A DNA stretch of 64,000 nt from Amanita rubescens. Its lineage: Eukaryota > Basidiomycota > Agaricomycetes > Agaricales > Amanitaceae. Of the stretch, positions 12,531 to 23,943 are shown in pieces (the first letter of the stretch is position 1; each line of letters opens with the position of its first letter). The stretch is from positions 1 through 64,000 of the forward strand of contig WION01000169.1 of assembly GCA_015039365.1 (NCBI GenBank), read 5' to 3'. The translations under genes were made by a program, and so were the position numbers. The notes under the pieces were generated by a model. It ran no database searches and was not told where the DNA came from. It worked only from the letters and a program-made list of their open reading frames with translations.

Positions 12531-13426
12531 CTGCACCACTGCTTGTCACCACCACTGCTGCACCACTACCTGCAACATACAGTGTCACCACCACTGCTGC
12601 ACACTGCTTGTCACCACCAACTGCTGCACCACTGCTTGTCACCACTGCTGCTGCACCACTACCTGCAACATACAGTATCACTACCATAACTGCATGATTT
12701 ACTGCCACAGCCACTGGCACTGCCCACCATCCCTTGGGCTATTATCACCTACTACTAGTCCCAGCCTTACTACCACCCACTGCTCTGATTGTGCCAACAG
12801 GCTACTAATCACTCCTGGTAGTACCCACCACCACTGCCTACCATCACCACCTACTACTACCACCTGCTGCCAGCACTCTAATCATCACCACCTGATACTA
12901 CCTACTGCCAATACTCAGAAGTTACAAACACAGTATGTACACCCAATGTACCCTGGTGGACCCCAGGACACCACTGCCACCACCACTGCCACCACCACTG
13001 CTGCCAGTGGTTGGGCATCTGCATTTGTCCAATATGGACCATCATAGCCTTGGGCTTGCTGTGCATGCTTGTGGCCTTGACTCCACACCAGGGGGCATAA
13101 ATATTATTGTGGCTACCTACCACCTTCCTAGAATATAAAGAGAAAAAAAAAGAATACATACCAACATGACAAAGGGTGAATAGTAGAAGCAAATAGTAGA
13201 AGCAAATTGAACACTAGTTGCAGATCTGTACCAGGCAGGAGCAGCTGACAGGAGCACAAAAAATGAAATATTCAATGATTCAATTTGTAATTTTTGCCAA
13301 GATAACAAAACTGCAATAGTCAAGGTCAAATATTGAAATATATTAGTCTAGTCATTTTGATCTGACAGGCACTGTTGCACTAATTGTCTGATTGTTGACC
13401 ATCATGATCTGACAGGCACTATTGCA
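12531..13426. other. central loop of the foldback element
   Basis: This non-palindromic segment lies between the two inverted arrays. Its first half is made of degenerate CACCACTGCTG/CACCACTACCTGC repeats. One decayed 52-bp unit in the right-arm orientation sits at about 12940-12975. A GATCTGACAGGCACTRTTGCA motif occurs twice near the right end (about 13359 and 13406). The longest open frame is Cys/His/Thr-rich low-complexity sequence that follows the repeat, so I do not call a gene. Confidence 0.7.
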
Positions 13427-16400
13427 CCCCCGATGTACCCTGGTGGACGACAGGACACTAGGGAACTGCAGGGGTACACCCCCGATGTACCCTGGTGGAC
13501 GACAGGACACTAGGGAACTGCAGGGGTACACCCCCGATGTACCCTGGTGGACGACAGGACACTAGGGAACTGCAGGGGTACACCCCCGATGTACCCTGGT
13601 GGACGACAGGACACTAGGGAACTGCAGGGGTACACCCCCGATGTACCCTGGTGGACGACAGGACACTAGGGAACTGCAGGGGTACACCCCCGATGTACCC
13701 TGGTGGACGACAGGACACTAGGGAACTGCAGGGGTACACCCCGATGTACCCTGGTGGACGACAGGACACTAGGGACTGCAGGGGTACACCCCCGATGTAC
13801 CCTGGTGGACGACAGGACACTAGGGAACTGCAGGGGTACACCCCCGATGTACCCTGGTGGACGACAGGACACTAGGGAACTGCAGGGGTACACCCCCGAT
13901 GTACCCTGGTGGACGACAGGACACTAGGGAACTGCAGGGGTACACCCCCGATGTACCCTGGTGGACGACAGGACACTAGGGAACTGCAGGGGTACACCCC
14001 CGATGTACCCTGGTGGACGACAGGACACTAGGGAACTGCAGGGGTACACCCCCGATGTACCCTGGTGGACGACAGGACACTAGGGAACTGCAGGGGTACA
14101 CCCCCGATGTACCCTGGTGGACGACAGGACACTAGGGAACTGCAGGGGTACACCCCCGATGTACCCTGGTGGACGACAGGACACTAGGGAACTGCAGGGG
14201 TACACCCCCGATGTACCCTGGTGGACGACAGGACACTAGGGGAACTGCAGGGGTACACCCCCGATGTACCCTGGTGGACGACAGGACACTAGGGAACTGC
14301 AGGGGTACACCCCGATGTACCCTGGTGGACGACAGGACACTAGGGAACTGCAGGGGTACACCCCCGATGTACCCTGGTGGACGACAGGACACTAGGGAAC
14401 TGCAGGGGTACACCCCCGATGTACCCTGGTGGACGACAGGACACTAGGGAACTGCAGGGGTACACCCCCGATGTACCCTGGTGGACGACAGGACACTAGG
14501 GAACTGCAGGGGTACACCCCCGATGTACCCTGGTGGACGACAGGACACTAGGGAACTGCAGGGGTACACCCCCGATGTACCCTGGTGGACGACAGGACAC
14601 TAGGGAACTGCAGGGGTACACCCCCGATGTACCCTGGTGGACGACAGGACACTAGGGAACTGCAGGGGTACACCCCCGATGTACCCTGGTGGACGACAGG
14701 ACACTAGGGAACTGCAGGGGTACACCCCCGATGTACCCTGGTGGACGACAGGACACTAGGGAACTGCAGGGGTACACCCCCGATGTACCCTGGTGGACGA
14801 CAGGACACTAGGGAACTGCAGGGGTACACCCCCGATGTACCCTGGTGGACGACAGGACACTAGGGAACTGCAGGGGTACACCCCCGATGTACCCTGGTGG
14901 ACGACAGGACACTAGGGAACTGCAGGGGTACACCCCCGATGTACCCTGGTGGACGACAGGACACTAGGGAACTGCAGGGGTACACCCCCGATGTACCCTG
15001 GTGGACGACAGGACACTAGGGAACTGCAGGGGTACACCCCCGATGTACCCTGGTGGACGACAGGACACTAGGGAACTGCAGGGGTACACCCCCGATGTAC
15101 CCTGGTGGACGACAGGACACTAGGGAACTGCAGGGGTACACCCCCGATGTACCCTGGTGGACGACAGGACACTAGGGAACTGCAGGGGTACACCCCCGAT
15201 GTACCCTGGTGGACGACAGGACACTAGGGAACTGCAGGGGTACACCCCCGATGTACCCTGGTGGACGACAGGACACTAGGGAACTGCAGGGGTACACCCC
15301 CGATGTACCCTGGTGGACGACAGGACACTAGGGAACTGCAGGGGTACACCCCCGATGTACCCTGGTGGACGACAGGACACTAGGGAACTGCAGGGGTACA
15401 CCCCCGATGTACCCTGGTGGACGACAGGACACTAGGGAACTGCAGGGGTACACCCCCGATGTACCCTGGTGGACGACAGGACACTAGGGAACTGCAGGGG
15501 TACACCCCCGATGTACCCTGGTGGACGACAGGACACTAGGGAACTGCAGGGGTACACCCCCGATGTACCCTGGTGGACGACAGGACACTAGGGAACTGCA
15601 GGGGTACACCCCCGATGTACCCTGGTGGACGACAGGACACTAGGGAACTGCAGGGGTACACCCCCGATGTACCCTGGTGGACGACAGGACACTAGGGAAC
15701 TGCAGGGGTACACCCCCGATGTACCCTGGTGGACGACAGGACACTAGGGAACTGCAGGGGTACACCCCCGATGTACCCTGGTGGACGACAGGACACTAGG
15801 GAACTGCAGGGGTACACCCCCGATGTACCCTGGTGGACGACAGGACACTAGGGAACTGCAGGGGTACACCCCCGATGTACCCTGGTGGACGACAGGACAC
15901 TAGGGAACTGCAGGGGTACACCCCCGATGTACCCTGGTGGACGACAGGACACTAGGGAACTGCAGGGGTACACCCCCGATGTACCCTGGTGGACGACAGG
16001 ACACTAGGGAACTGCAGGGGTACACCCCCGATGTACCCTGGTGGACGACAGGACACTAGGGAACTGCAGGGGTACACCCCCGATGTACCCTGGTGGACGA
16101 CAGGACACTAGGGAACTGCAGGGGTACACCCCCGATGTACCCTGGTGGACGACAGGACACTAGGGAACTGCAGGGGTACACCCCCGATGTACCCTGGTGG
16201 ACGACAGGACACTAGGGAACTGCAGGGGTACACCCCCGATGTACCCTGGTGGACGACAGGACACTAGGGAACTGCAGGGGTACACCCCCGATGTACCCTG
16301 GTGGACGACAGGACACTAGGGAACTGCAGGGGTACACCCCCGATGTACCCTGGTGGACGACAGGACACTAGGGAACTGCAGGGGTACACCCCCGATGTAC

Positions 16401-16965
16401 CCTGGTGGACGACAGGACACTAGGGAACTGCAGGGGTACACCCCCGATGTACCCTGGTGGACGACAGGACACTAGGGAACTGCAGGGGTACACCCCCGAT
16501 GTACCCTGGTGGACGACAGGACACTAGGGAACTGCAGGGGTACACCCCCGATGTACCCTGGTGGACGACAGGACACTAGGGAACTGCAGGGGTACACCCC
16601 CGATGTACCCTGGTGGACGACAGGACACTAGGGAACTGCAGGGGTACACCCCCGATGTACCCTGGTGGACGACAGGACACTAGGGAACTGCAGGGGTACA
16701 CCCCCGATGTACCCTGGTGGACGACAGGACACTAGGGAACTGCAGGGGTACACCCCCGATGTACCCTGGTGGACGACAGGACACTAGGGAACTGCAGGGG
16801 TACACCCCCGATGTACCCTGGTGGACGACAGGACACTAGGGAACTGCAGGGGTACACCCCCGATGTACCCTGGTGGACGACAGGACACTAGGGAACTGCA
16901 GGGGTACACCCCCGATGTACCCTGGTGGACGACAGGACACTAGGGAACTGCAGGGGTACACCCCC
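13427..16965 (-). repeat. 52-bp tandem array, right arm (~68 copies, inverted)
   Basis: The same 52-bp unit as in the left array but reverse-complemented, 3539 bp or about 68 copies. It is almost perfectly uniform: a handful of single-base indels lie near 13741, 13774, 14241 and 14311, and everything after about 14320 is identical. It ends at CCCCCAATGAG, the mirror of the left junction. It is 2.4 kb shorter than the left array, so the arms have expanded independently or one side is misassembled. Confidence 0.97.
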
Positions 16966-17552
16966 AATGAGTAGACAATGATAGCCCTTTTGAGTCAGTA
17001 GTGGTGGCAAGGGGGTGGCAGTTGTAGTGGACCATTGTGGTCATAGTTGCTGCACAAGTTCTGGTAGAGACAGTAATGGTACCAGTAATTACTAGTGTAT
17101 CGGTCAAAAATAGTAGTAACCATACAGTAGCTCAATGTGGTACCTGTACTACTAGCCTCAAACTGACTTGCACTGTTCAGATAGACTAATTAGTAGTAAT
17201 TACTACTTGTGCTACTCCATGGGAATAGAACCAAATCCAAACACAGTGATGGAGATGATGAGGGCAACAAAAGGTTGTACCTGTTAGTACTCAGTGAGTG
17301 GCTGTGGTGGTAGCACCAATGGTGACTCTATAGTGGTAGACAGTGGGGAGTAGGTAGTACTTTAGTGGTGGGAGCACCCAGCAATCATTGTTGTGTAGGC
17401 AGGTGCATGTTAAGTGCATTAAAACAGCACTTGTGGTGATGGTAGACAAGCAGTATTCACACCACTATTGCTTGACAGATCACAAAAAGGTGGTGGTTGT
17501 TGGTTGTTGCTATAGTATTACAACAGATGTTATCATTATAATCAAACTCCGA
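16966..17552 (-). repeat. right unique inverted arm of the foldback element
   Basis: Reverse complement of the left arm, ending in CAAACTCCGA. A second copy of the terminal TCAAACTCCG lies 8 bp further out, followed by a small hairpin GACCGTC-ACTCG-GACGGTC at about 17577-17595. TPR-gene homology begins some 10 bp beyond that. Confidence 0.9.
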
Positions 17553-17603
17553 CTAAAAATTCAAACTCCGAATGGGACCGTCACTCGGACGGTCACTTTC
17601 CCC

Positions 17604-17843
17604 TGAGAAGTTGTGCATGCAAGGAAAGTAAAGCTTGGGTCAGAACATCCAGACACCCTTCAGGTCATGGCTGATTTGGCCTTGACATATAAAAGTCAGG
17701 AAAGGCTTAATGAAGCAGAGGCTTTACTATCTCATGCAGTCCAGACTATGCAACAAGTTATGGGACCTGAACATCACACTACACACAGTTACAAGCAAGA
17801 ACTGGACAAGCTTCTTAAGGCAAAGCAGAAAAAAATTAGTTGA
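17604..17843 (+). pseudogene. 3' remnant of an NB-ARC/TPR gene (last TPR repeats)
   Basis: The translated segment matches the last ~80 residues of the TPR protein encoded at 33898-35557: shared stretches include HPDTLQVMA, LALTYKSQERL and SHAVQTMQQVMG, and the Lys-rich C-terminus is alike. Nucleotide similarity continues about 60 bp into the 3' untranslated region. The upstream part of the gene is missing, because homology stops a few bases from the foldback element. It is therefore a decapitated paralogue that lost its 5' part at or near the insertion. The stop codon is at 17841-17843. Confidence 0.85.
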
Positions 17844-18824
17844 GGGTACAAAAACTAATATGCAGTGCTTGTTACCTGCAATGTCATGTGACTGTGGGAC
17901 TCTCTGTGGAGCAGGGTAATAGGAATAGAAAATGAATTGGCATTGCTGGCACAGGTATTATGTACATATAAACCTATTGAAAGAGGGTGTCAAGCTACCC
18001 AACAGCAAGTGCTCACTAGTTTGGACTTGAACAGTGGATACTGGAGCATATTCTCTATGTAATGCCATTGTGCCACTGTGTGTAGGTAGGTTTTGCAAGA
18101 GTAATAAGCCTGGACTCAGTAACCTTTTCACATAATCATTCAAATTTTTTTTTTAGCACCGGGCCCGTCATGGGCACCAGCACAACCCCAAGAATGGACA
18201 AATAAATGGACAATTCAAGTTGAAACTGAGACCACTTTGTATTTAGTCTTCCTCCAAGGATTGATTCTGAGGACTGTCACTGCTAGTAAGTCAGAGTCAC
18301 CAGGTGGCCCCACATGTGCTGTTGCAGCTTTGCTGATGTGGTGATGATGCTGACACCTGCACTGGTACATCGTAGTGAAGAAGCTTAACATGTGTCACAC
18401 GCCGGAGCTTAAGGGACATCGGTGAAGTCCGCCACGCAGTCCCATCGACGTGAAATGTTACCCAGAACGGTATTTCTCGACCGATTACAGGACGGGGACC
18501 ATGGCAGTAGCTTTCCACCGATCACCCATATACCGCTTTGGAAATATCGCGTCTCAAGTTAACATTGGACGACACGAGCAAGTGAAATCTACGTAGATTG
18601 ATCAAGTTGAATCAACAAATCGGTGGCGAGAGTTAGATCATTGAATGTAACACGGTGCTGCAGCATATCGGGTGTCAGATTCGTTCCATGTAATCCAAAC
18701 TAAAAGCGTTGCAGAAACCAACGTGATCGGTCCGCATAGTACCATTGTCGCGTCGTGTGGGAAGCGGCAGCTCCACTGAAGTGACCCTCTAAGTCCGTGT
18801 ACACCGGTCTGATAATATAGACAT
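17844..18824. other. 3' flank of the TPR remnant, no gene seen
   Basis: The first ~80 bp match the 3' flank of the intact TPR gene near 35570-35620. The rest has no frame, intron series or repeat that I can support. A minus-strand open frame at 18297-18518 is short and unrecognised. Confidence 0.4.
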
Positions 18825-19690
18825 CAGCCATGTCAACGCATTGAACGCTTAAGATAAGCGATCCCGCGAAGGTTTACCAGTAAAAAATAAGGCTCACGCT
18901 GGGATCGAGATATAAGCCCTTCGAAATGAGATTGACAGGTGTTGAAGACCCGGGGCGACGGCACTTAAGATAGAAATGAGAATCAAGGAGGTGCAAGGTT
19001 CAAGGTGCACGTCGAATTCCCTACGGACTAAGCAAGGGTCAGGACAAGGAAAACGGTAAGCGTAAAACATGAACATGATACCTGCTCTATGGAGACGAAA
19101 AGCAGTGCAGGCGGCGCGCTGACTGAGTTGAATCTTGAAGACCTTTTTTTCACGTTCATAACGCTGAGCAGGGACGTGTTGTTTCCCCGGAGGTCAACAT
19201 ATAGTTGATAAGTTTGGGCGCTGTTGCGCTGGCCTTTTGTCACCTCGTAATAAGACGCATGGCTGTCGCAGTTTAAATAATTTTTGTATCAGGCACCCGC
19301 ATGTGACCGAGCACCCTTTTCCGGGTCGGTGATAAAGATTCCGAGTGTTCGCCTAGTTCCTGGCGCAGAGAGCAGTGCCGGTTGACGACGCCCAAATCTC
19401 AGTCATCCCCACAATCACCATTATAATTAAGCGATTTACATTTCCATGGAGATGGTACAGACAGGCCAAAGCCTCGGAGAGCTTTGACATCCAGGTCCCT
19501 GCAAATTCCGAAGTGGCGTCCGGCAACGAAGAAACACGCGCGTGGATACGAGTATTCGCGTTACGCGGAGATATTGACAGATAAGATAAGTACCGATGTC
19601 AATCTTTTGAATTGAGGACGACGCAAGGGGGTGATATATGATGCTTGGGGAGAAGGGCTGCTATCGCTTGAGTAGATCATGCGAGTCTCT
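18825..19690 (-). repeat. dispersed repeat, copy A (inverted relative to 62285-63060)
   Basis: The reverse complement of this block aligns along its length with 62285-63060. Landmarks shared at both sites are TACTGGTAAACCTTCGCGGG near one end, TTTCCATGGAGAT/ATCCATGGAAATGTAAAT in the middle, and GCGTAACGCGAATACTCG plus AGCAGCCCTTCTCC near the other end. The copies differ by many substitutions and indels, so the duplication is old. No coding frame is conserved between them, which suggests a non-autonomous element or a decayed gene segment rather than a gene. Confidence 0.7.
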
Positions 19691-20230
19691 CTTCTGGGGG
19701 TGATCCATATCACAGTAAGGGCGATTACGATAACCTAAATGTTAAGTAAATCTCCGTTTGCGTAACGCGGCTTCCCATGTGCCAGCCTGACGTACAGCCA
19801 GATGACGGTATGGAAGTTGCTTATCCAACTAAGCTTGCTTTGTTTCCATTCCTTCCAAGTGGACCGGTGATTAGAGCCGCGCCGATAACGCGTTGATAGG
19901 AAGTAGGTATTCCGATTCTGGATGACATGGTGGTCAAGGTGAAAGATCGGCACGCGGGTGACGGCAGGTGGCGATGCACTCATGACCTCAGCCGCCACAA
20001 GCCGCCACCCTACCACGCCACGATGGTCATCAAGAAGACGGCTTCCCTTAAAGCCGCAAAACAGGCACTTCTAGGCACTCAGGTGACGTGCCATGCTGGT
20101 GCAAGGAAGACTGATGAACTGAGCTAAATAAGGTCCGAAGTCAGTTTAAACTCCTATCGTGTATTATGAGATACAGCACCAGTCTTTAATCAGAATGGCA
20201 TAACACATGCCCTGTAGGAACTGCGGGGCA
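19691..20230. other. upstream region of the inositol oxygenase gene
   Basis: I see no gene here. The short open frame at 19927-20127 has no recognisable motif. The segment presumably holds the promoter of the downstream oxygenase. Confidence 0.4.
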
Positions 20231-20236
20231 TATAAT
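20231..20236 (+). promoter_or_regulatory. TATA-like box of the inositol oxygenase gene
   Basis: TATAAT lies 39 bp upstream of the chosen ATG, in otherwise G+C-rich sequence, at the usual place for a fungal core promoter with a short leader. Confidence 0.4.
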
Positions 20237-20274
20237 ACCCGCCCCACCCAGCGTCTTGGCTTTTGTTGCCCATC

Positions 20275-21591
20275 ATGCCCTCTCTACCCACTGTCACGTC
20301 GTTTGAACAGGTTTCCGACGCGATTGACGAACGTGAGTCTGTTCCGGCTTCGGGACACCGTATCCTGATTACCGAGCCTCCCCACAGTCAACGTAGCGAA
20401 GGGGAAGCTGTGGAATTCTAAATCCGAGTTCGACCAAGAGAAGGACAGGACCCAGTTTCGCAAGTATGAGGAGGCATGTGAACGAGTCAAAAAGTTTTAT
20501 AAGGAGCAGCATGGTATGTCGTCACCTGAAAATTTTCCACCGGCGTTTTTCATTTCCTGTGTAGAGAAGCAAACTGTAGAATTCAACATTCAGGCACGAG
20601 TTAATTTTAGGAAAACCGTTCGTGCTCGCATGGGTGAGTAGCGTGAAGGGGAGGAAGGGGAGGACCCCAACTCTTATCTTCTCTGAATAGGAATCTGGGA
20701 AGCGATGACGAAACTCAATACGCTGGTGGATCATTCGGACCCGGACGTGAGTAAGCCGTACTTATCGGTAGTTAGCAGCTTCTGACATACATCCCAGACG
20801 GAATTGACGCAGATCGAACATCTGCTGCAGACTGCGGAGGCGATTAGGAGAGATGGAAAGCCGGAGTGGATGCAAGTTACTGGTCTTGTGCACGATCTTG
20901 GAAAGTTGCTTTATATCTTTGGCTCAGAGTGCGTTTTCGTTTTTCTATGAGCAATGTTCTTATTAACGAATTCCGTGTCATTAGAGGCCAGTGGGACGTT
21001 GTAGGCGTAGGTGTCTGATACTGATTTCCGGGGTGCACGACTGATTCGAACAATCGCAGGACACATTTGGTAATGTCATATCATCCTCGCACCTGATCGT
21101 TCAATGTTGATGTCGGATGACAGTTGTCGGTTGTAAATTCTCGGATAGAATCGTACTTCACGAATCGTTCAAAGGAAATCCAGACTCCCAAGATGCTGTG
21201 TACTCAACTGAACATGGGGTATATCAACCGCATTGTGGATTGGAAAACGTTATGCTGTCCTGGGGACACGATGAATACCTATACAATGTACTTAAAAATC
21301 AATCGAGACTTCCTCAAGAGGGACTCTGGATGATACGATACCACAGTTTCTACCCGTAGGTGTTATCCGTCTGTTTGCAGTGCTACAAGTTTTGACGACC
21401 AAAGATGGCACCGCGAGGGAGCATATAGACATTTATCGAACGCGGCGGATGAGAGGGCTCTTGATGCTGTCAGAGCGTTCAATCCGTACGACTTGTACAG
21501 CAAGAGCGACAAACCAGTGGACCCCGAAGCGTTGAAACCATATTATATGAATCTTATTAATCAGTTCTTCCCGGAAGTTATTGAGTGGTAA
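20275..21591 (+). CDS. myo-inositol oxygenase (MIOX), intact
   Basis: A non-haem di-iron enzyme that cleaves the ring of myo-inositol with O2 to give D-glucuronate, the first step of cytosolic inositol catabolism. Splicing about eight introns of 45-60 nt gives roughly 297 residues, normal for the family. All six metal ligands known for the family fall in recognisable motifs: His in IEHLLQTAE, His-Asp in [11 protein letters not shown], His in [10 protein letters not shown], His in [10 protein letters not shown] and Asp in [10 protein letters not shown]. The family words QWDVVGDTF and [12 protein letters not shown] are present too. First exon: ATG at 20275, donor GTGAGT after residue 19. The final exon ends [12 protein letters not shown], like other MIOX proteins. 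No frameshift is seen. It stands alone between repeat-rich segments, without other inositol-pathway genes in the window. Confidence 0.95.
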
Positions 21592-22439
21592 TATTGTAAT
21601 TAATTTGAGTTCGTTTATTTAAATGAGAAGTCGTTTTGAATGAGTCGGATCTCAAGCGACATTCGTAACCGATAATTTGATTACTAAGCTGGCTACGCTG
21701 CTATGACAACTCGGGCCATCTGGAAAAGAATAGAAAAGGAGACGAGGAGATCCGACAATCCATTCTTTACACCTTCGTCTGAACAACGCCTCATTTCATT
21801 TCGTTCTCCTGTTTCGCCGCTGCGACCAATTGGCTTGATCACTCGATCGCGAGAAGGTCACCGGTCACCGGCAATTATAATGTCATGATTCTTATACCTC
21901 CCAGTGAACAGCGGAATGCACCTAACCAGCCAACCTGGTTGTTGTCGAATGATTCCGGTTCGAATTCAGAGTTGCACACCTGATCTTTAACCAGCCTGCG
22001 AAACGTTAGTTTCCAGCTCGTTAGACAACGGAACCGTCGAGCAACGTCTCGGCCTACTTCATCTTTCAGGTTCGCAAAGAAGCCGGTCTGTCTCATCAAA
22101 CTACTCGGAGGCTAAGTCTTTTCTCATTGAGCCACACGAACATCGGCGCTTCAGCAATGGGTGATGACACATTCATACTTCTGTGCTCCTCGATCCTGTT
22201 ACGACTGCCCAGACACCCGCTGATGTCTGAGCTGCGGCAAGCTCCAAATCTGGTGGCAGGGCTGTCGAATTCAAGTCCCGCTTATATTGCGCAGGGATTC
22301 CCCTTCTGGCGCATTCATATTATTTTTGTCAAGTAGCACGTCAGCGACGGCACACGGCCCAGACGGCTTCAATGGGGCGCTCAATCATTTCCGAGTCAAA
22401 CCCGGGCCGTTTCCGCATCCCCAATAAGATTGACGACGA
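21592..22439. other. intergenic, no gene seen
   Basis: Only short open frames without recognisable motifs. About 850 bp separate the oxygenase stop from the SMC1-like promoter copy. Confidence 0.4.
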
Positions 22440-22621
22440 TTCGAATGAAGTGCTTATCAATGAGAGACTGTGGCCTGTGATTAACCCAAGATTGGTCGAG
22501 AAATAAAATGAGATAGGTATAGATAGAAACGTTGAGCAAGTAGCGAACGTGGCGGAACGGTCGGAAGGCCGAAGGGCGTGGGAAGCGCGACACGGTTGTC
22601 ACGCGATTCCCACACGGCACA
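22440..22621 (+). promoter_or_regulatory. duplicated copy of the SMC1 promoter
   Basis: This block aligns with the 200 bp in front of the SMC1 start (36140-36346): shared words include ATCAATGAGA, CGAGAAATAAAATG, GGGCGTGGGAAGCGCGAC and CGGTTGTCACGCGAT. The match stops right at the next ATG (22622). In the true SMC1 promoter the corresponding stretch also carries an ACGCGT box; this copy lacks it. Confidence 0.75.
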
Positions 22622-22867
22622 ATGTCGTCTCTGGTGAGTTGACTTTCGTATGGTCTATGCGACCACGGGCGCTGACATGGACAGACGATGGGTCTCAGAC
22701 TCATTTGTTTTACCGGCGGTGATTGAGGCCACCAAGGTGACCGCCCAAAACAGAATCTTGCGACGGTCGTGATCCAGTACGGGATGGCATCAATCTTGGT
22801 GGTCAGCGGTCTCGCATTGGCCCTCTGGTTCTTCAACTCACCTGGTCCCGGCCTGTTTTACGAATAA
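22622..22867 (+). CDS. possible 41-residue single-pass membrane protein
   Basis: A four-codon first exon (22622-22633) ends at a strong GTGAGT donor. Splicing to the CAG at 22751-22753 joins it in phase to an exon encoding a hydrophobic segment (ATVVIQYGMASILVVSGLAL, then ALWFF) and a short tail ending GLFYE-stop at 22867. The product would have one transmembrane helix. The intron (120 nt) is longer than others here and several inner acceptors are possible, so the model is tentative. I do not recognise a family; small mitochondrial or ER membrane subunits look like this. It sits directly behind the SMC1-like promoter copy. Confidence 0.4.
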
Positions 22868-23310
22868 TCGCCAAATCGGACTTGTACATGGCTGCAGTGT
22901 ACTCTCTTTGCGTCGTTGCAAGCCTGCCAGCCATGGACTTTGAGTTTGAGCTTCTCGCACTAGAATCGTTAACTCGTTTCGTAGATTCATTTCCACCCGA
23001 ATCTCTTACGTAGCTATTATCATGAAAACTACGATGAACGTGTTCCTTTACTACATCGCGATGAGCATGGGTTTCATGAAACCGCCGCATCACTGCCACC
23101 TACCGTCAGCCAACACTCTGCACAATACACAAAATCCAAACGCATAAGTCAGACTCGCCACGACAACCAAATGATTGTTGTCATGCTATCGAAGTCTGGA
23201 CAAATAAATCCCCTATTCGCCCACGTGTCAGCTTGGCAATTAAATTCTCGTCCGCTCTAGGTTTCTCCTTTCCCAAAGTTCAGACATAAGACCAGACACT
23301 CTTATAACCA

Positions 23311-23685
23311 AGCGGCAAACCTTTGACGTCGTTCATGCCTGCTCCTCCCACCCGTTATCAGACCGCTCTTATGTATAACCGTGCCTTCAAGCGTAACGGC
23401 CCCTACATCAACACCAGTAAGTTGTATCTTGATAACCAAGAGTGCTACACCCAGACCTTCGCGGTTCCCTCGCCTTCCCCCTCTTTGTCCTCATCATCAT
23501 TCGGCGCTCCGTCCGCACCTTTCGCGCTATCCCTTGCGAGCTTTCTTCATCTATGCGCCAAATCCTTCAATGGGAGCTTTTGAACGCTCTTCACCCCGAA
23601 GGAGACGGCATCCATAGTAAGGTTCGACTTTCGTCATTGAGGGGCCCAACGACCTGGTGGCCGTGGTAAGACTTGCGGGGAGCCT
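23311..23685 (-). pseudogene. rearranged, unprocessed SMC1 pseudogene fragment
   Basis: Read on the minus strand, about 23685-23450 matches the first exon of SMC1 from the words CGGCCACCAGGT and ATTGGGCCC through the acidic GGGGGAAGGCGAGGGAACCGC stretch. From about 23449 down to 23311 it jumps to the region just after the hinge of SMC1 (38750-38900), including that gene's intron ending TTGATGTAG and the following exon (GGTCTGATAACGGGTGGGAGG). Because the intron is kept, this arose by DNA duplication and internal deletion, not by retroposition. Frameshifts and a ~21-nt deletion make it non-functional. Confidence 0.85.
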
Positions 23686-23943
23686 TTTCCACGGAGTCCA
23701 CCGTGACGTGCGTGACATCTCTTCTTTGCTCTTGACGTGCTTAGTATCATTACCTTGGCTATGAACCAATTGGGTAAGCTCCACGTAAGCCACAACGGAC
23801 TGGATATTGACAAGCACTACCTCTATCAATGGCAATGTACCCAACACATGCCCATGCTAACAAGCAGTATCAGGTAAGTTTTGTTTGGCTCATAATGAAT
23901 TTGTGCCAACATCTTTGTTATACTATGTCTGGCAGGCTCCAGC

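Larger units (their letters stand above)
6020..17552. mobile_element. giant foldback-type inverted element with 52-bp subrepeat arrays
   Basis: The 11.5-kb structure is an inverted repeat throughout. Its outer ends both read TCGGAGTTTGATTATAATGA inward. About 590 bp of unique sequence is then nearly identical in inverted orientation, followed by tandem 52-bp units that are also inverted between the two sides, around a ~0.9-kb non-palindromic centre. Long inverted arms made partly of tandem subrepeats around a loop are the defining layout of foldback elements (FB in Drosophila, Galileo-like). No transposase is visible inside, so it would be non-autonomous. A target duplication is not clear: ACTACCAT on the left against ACTAAAAA on the right matches only partly, and the last 10 bp TCAAACTCCG are repeated just outside the right end at 17561-17570. 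A palindromic amplification or a misassembly are the alternatives. Confidence 0.7.

Noticed and set aside
8927..12700. Many open frames of 60-130 codons on both strands in the left array, repeating CSSLVSCRPPGYIG or DDRTLGNCRG
   Set aside because: They only reflect the 52-bp unit read in frames that indels happen to open; identical units without indels give no such frames.
12520..13047. A 175-codon Cys/His-rich frame in the foldback centre
   Set aside because: It follows CACCACTGC repeats and has no domain.
6617..16965. A CRISPR-like array
   Set aside because: The units are contiguous 52-bp copies with no variable spacers, and the context is fungal.
22127..22336. A 69-codon plus-strand frame upstream of the SMC1 promoter copy
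   Set aside because: No intron context, no motif and no similarity within the window.
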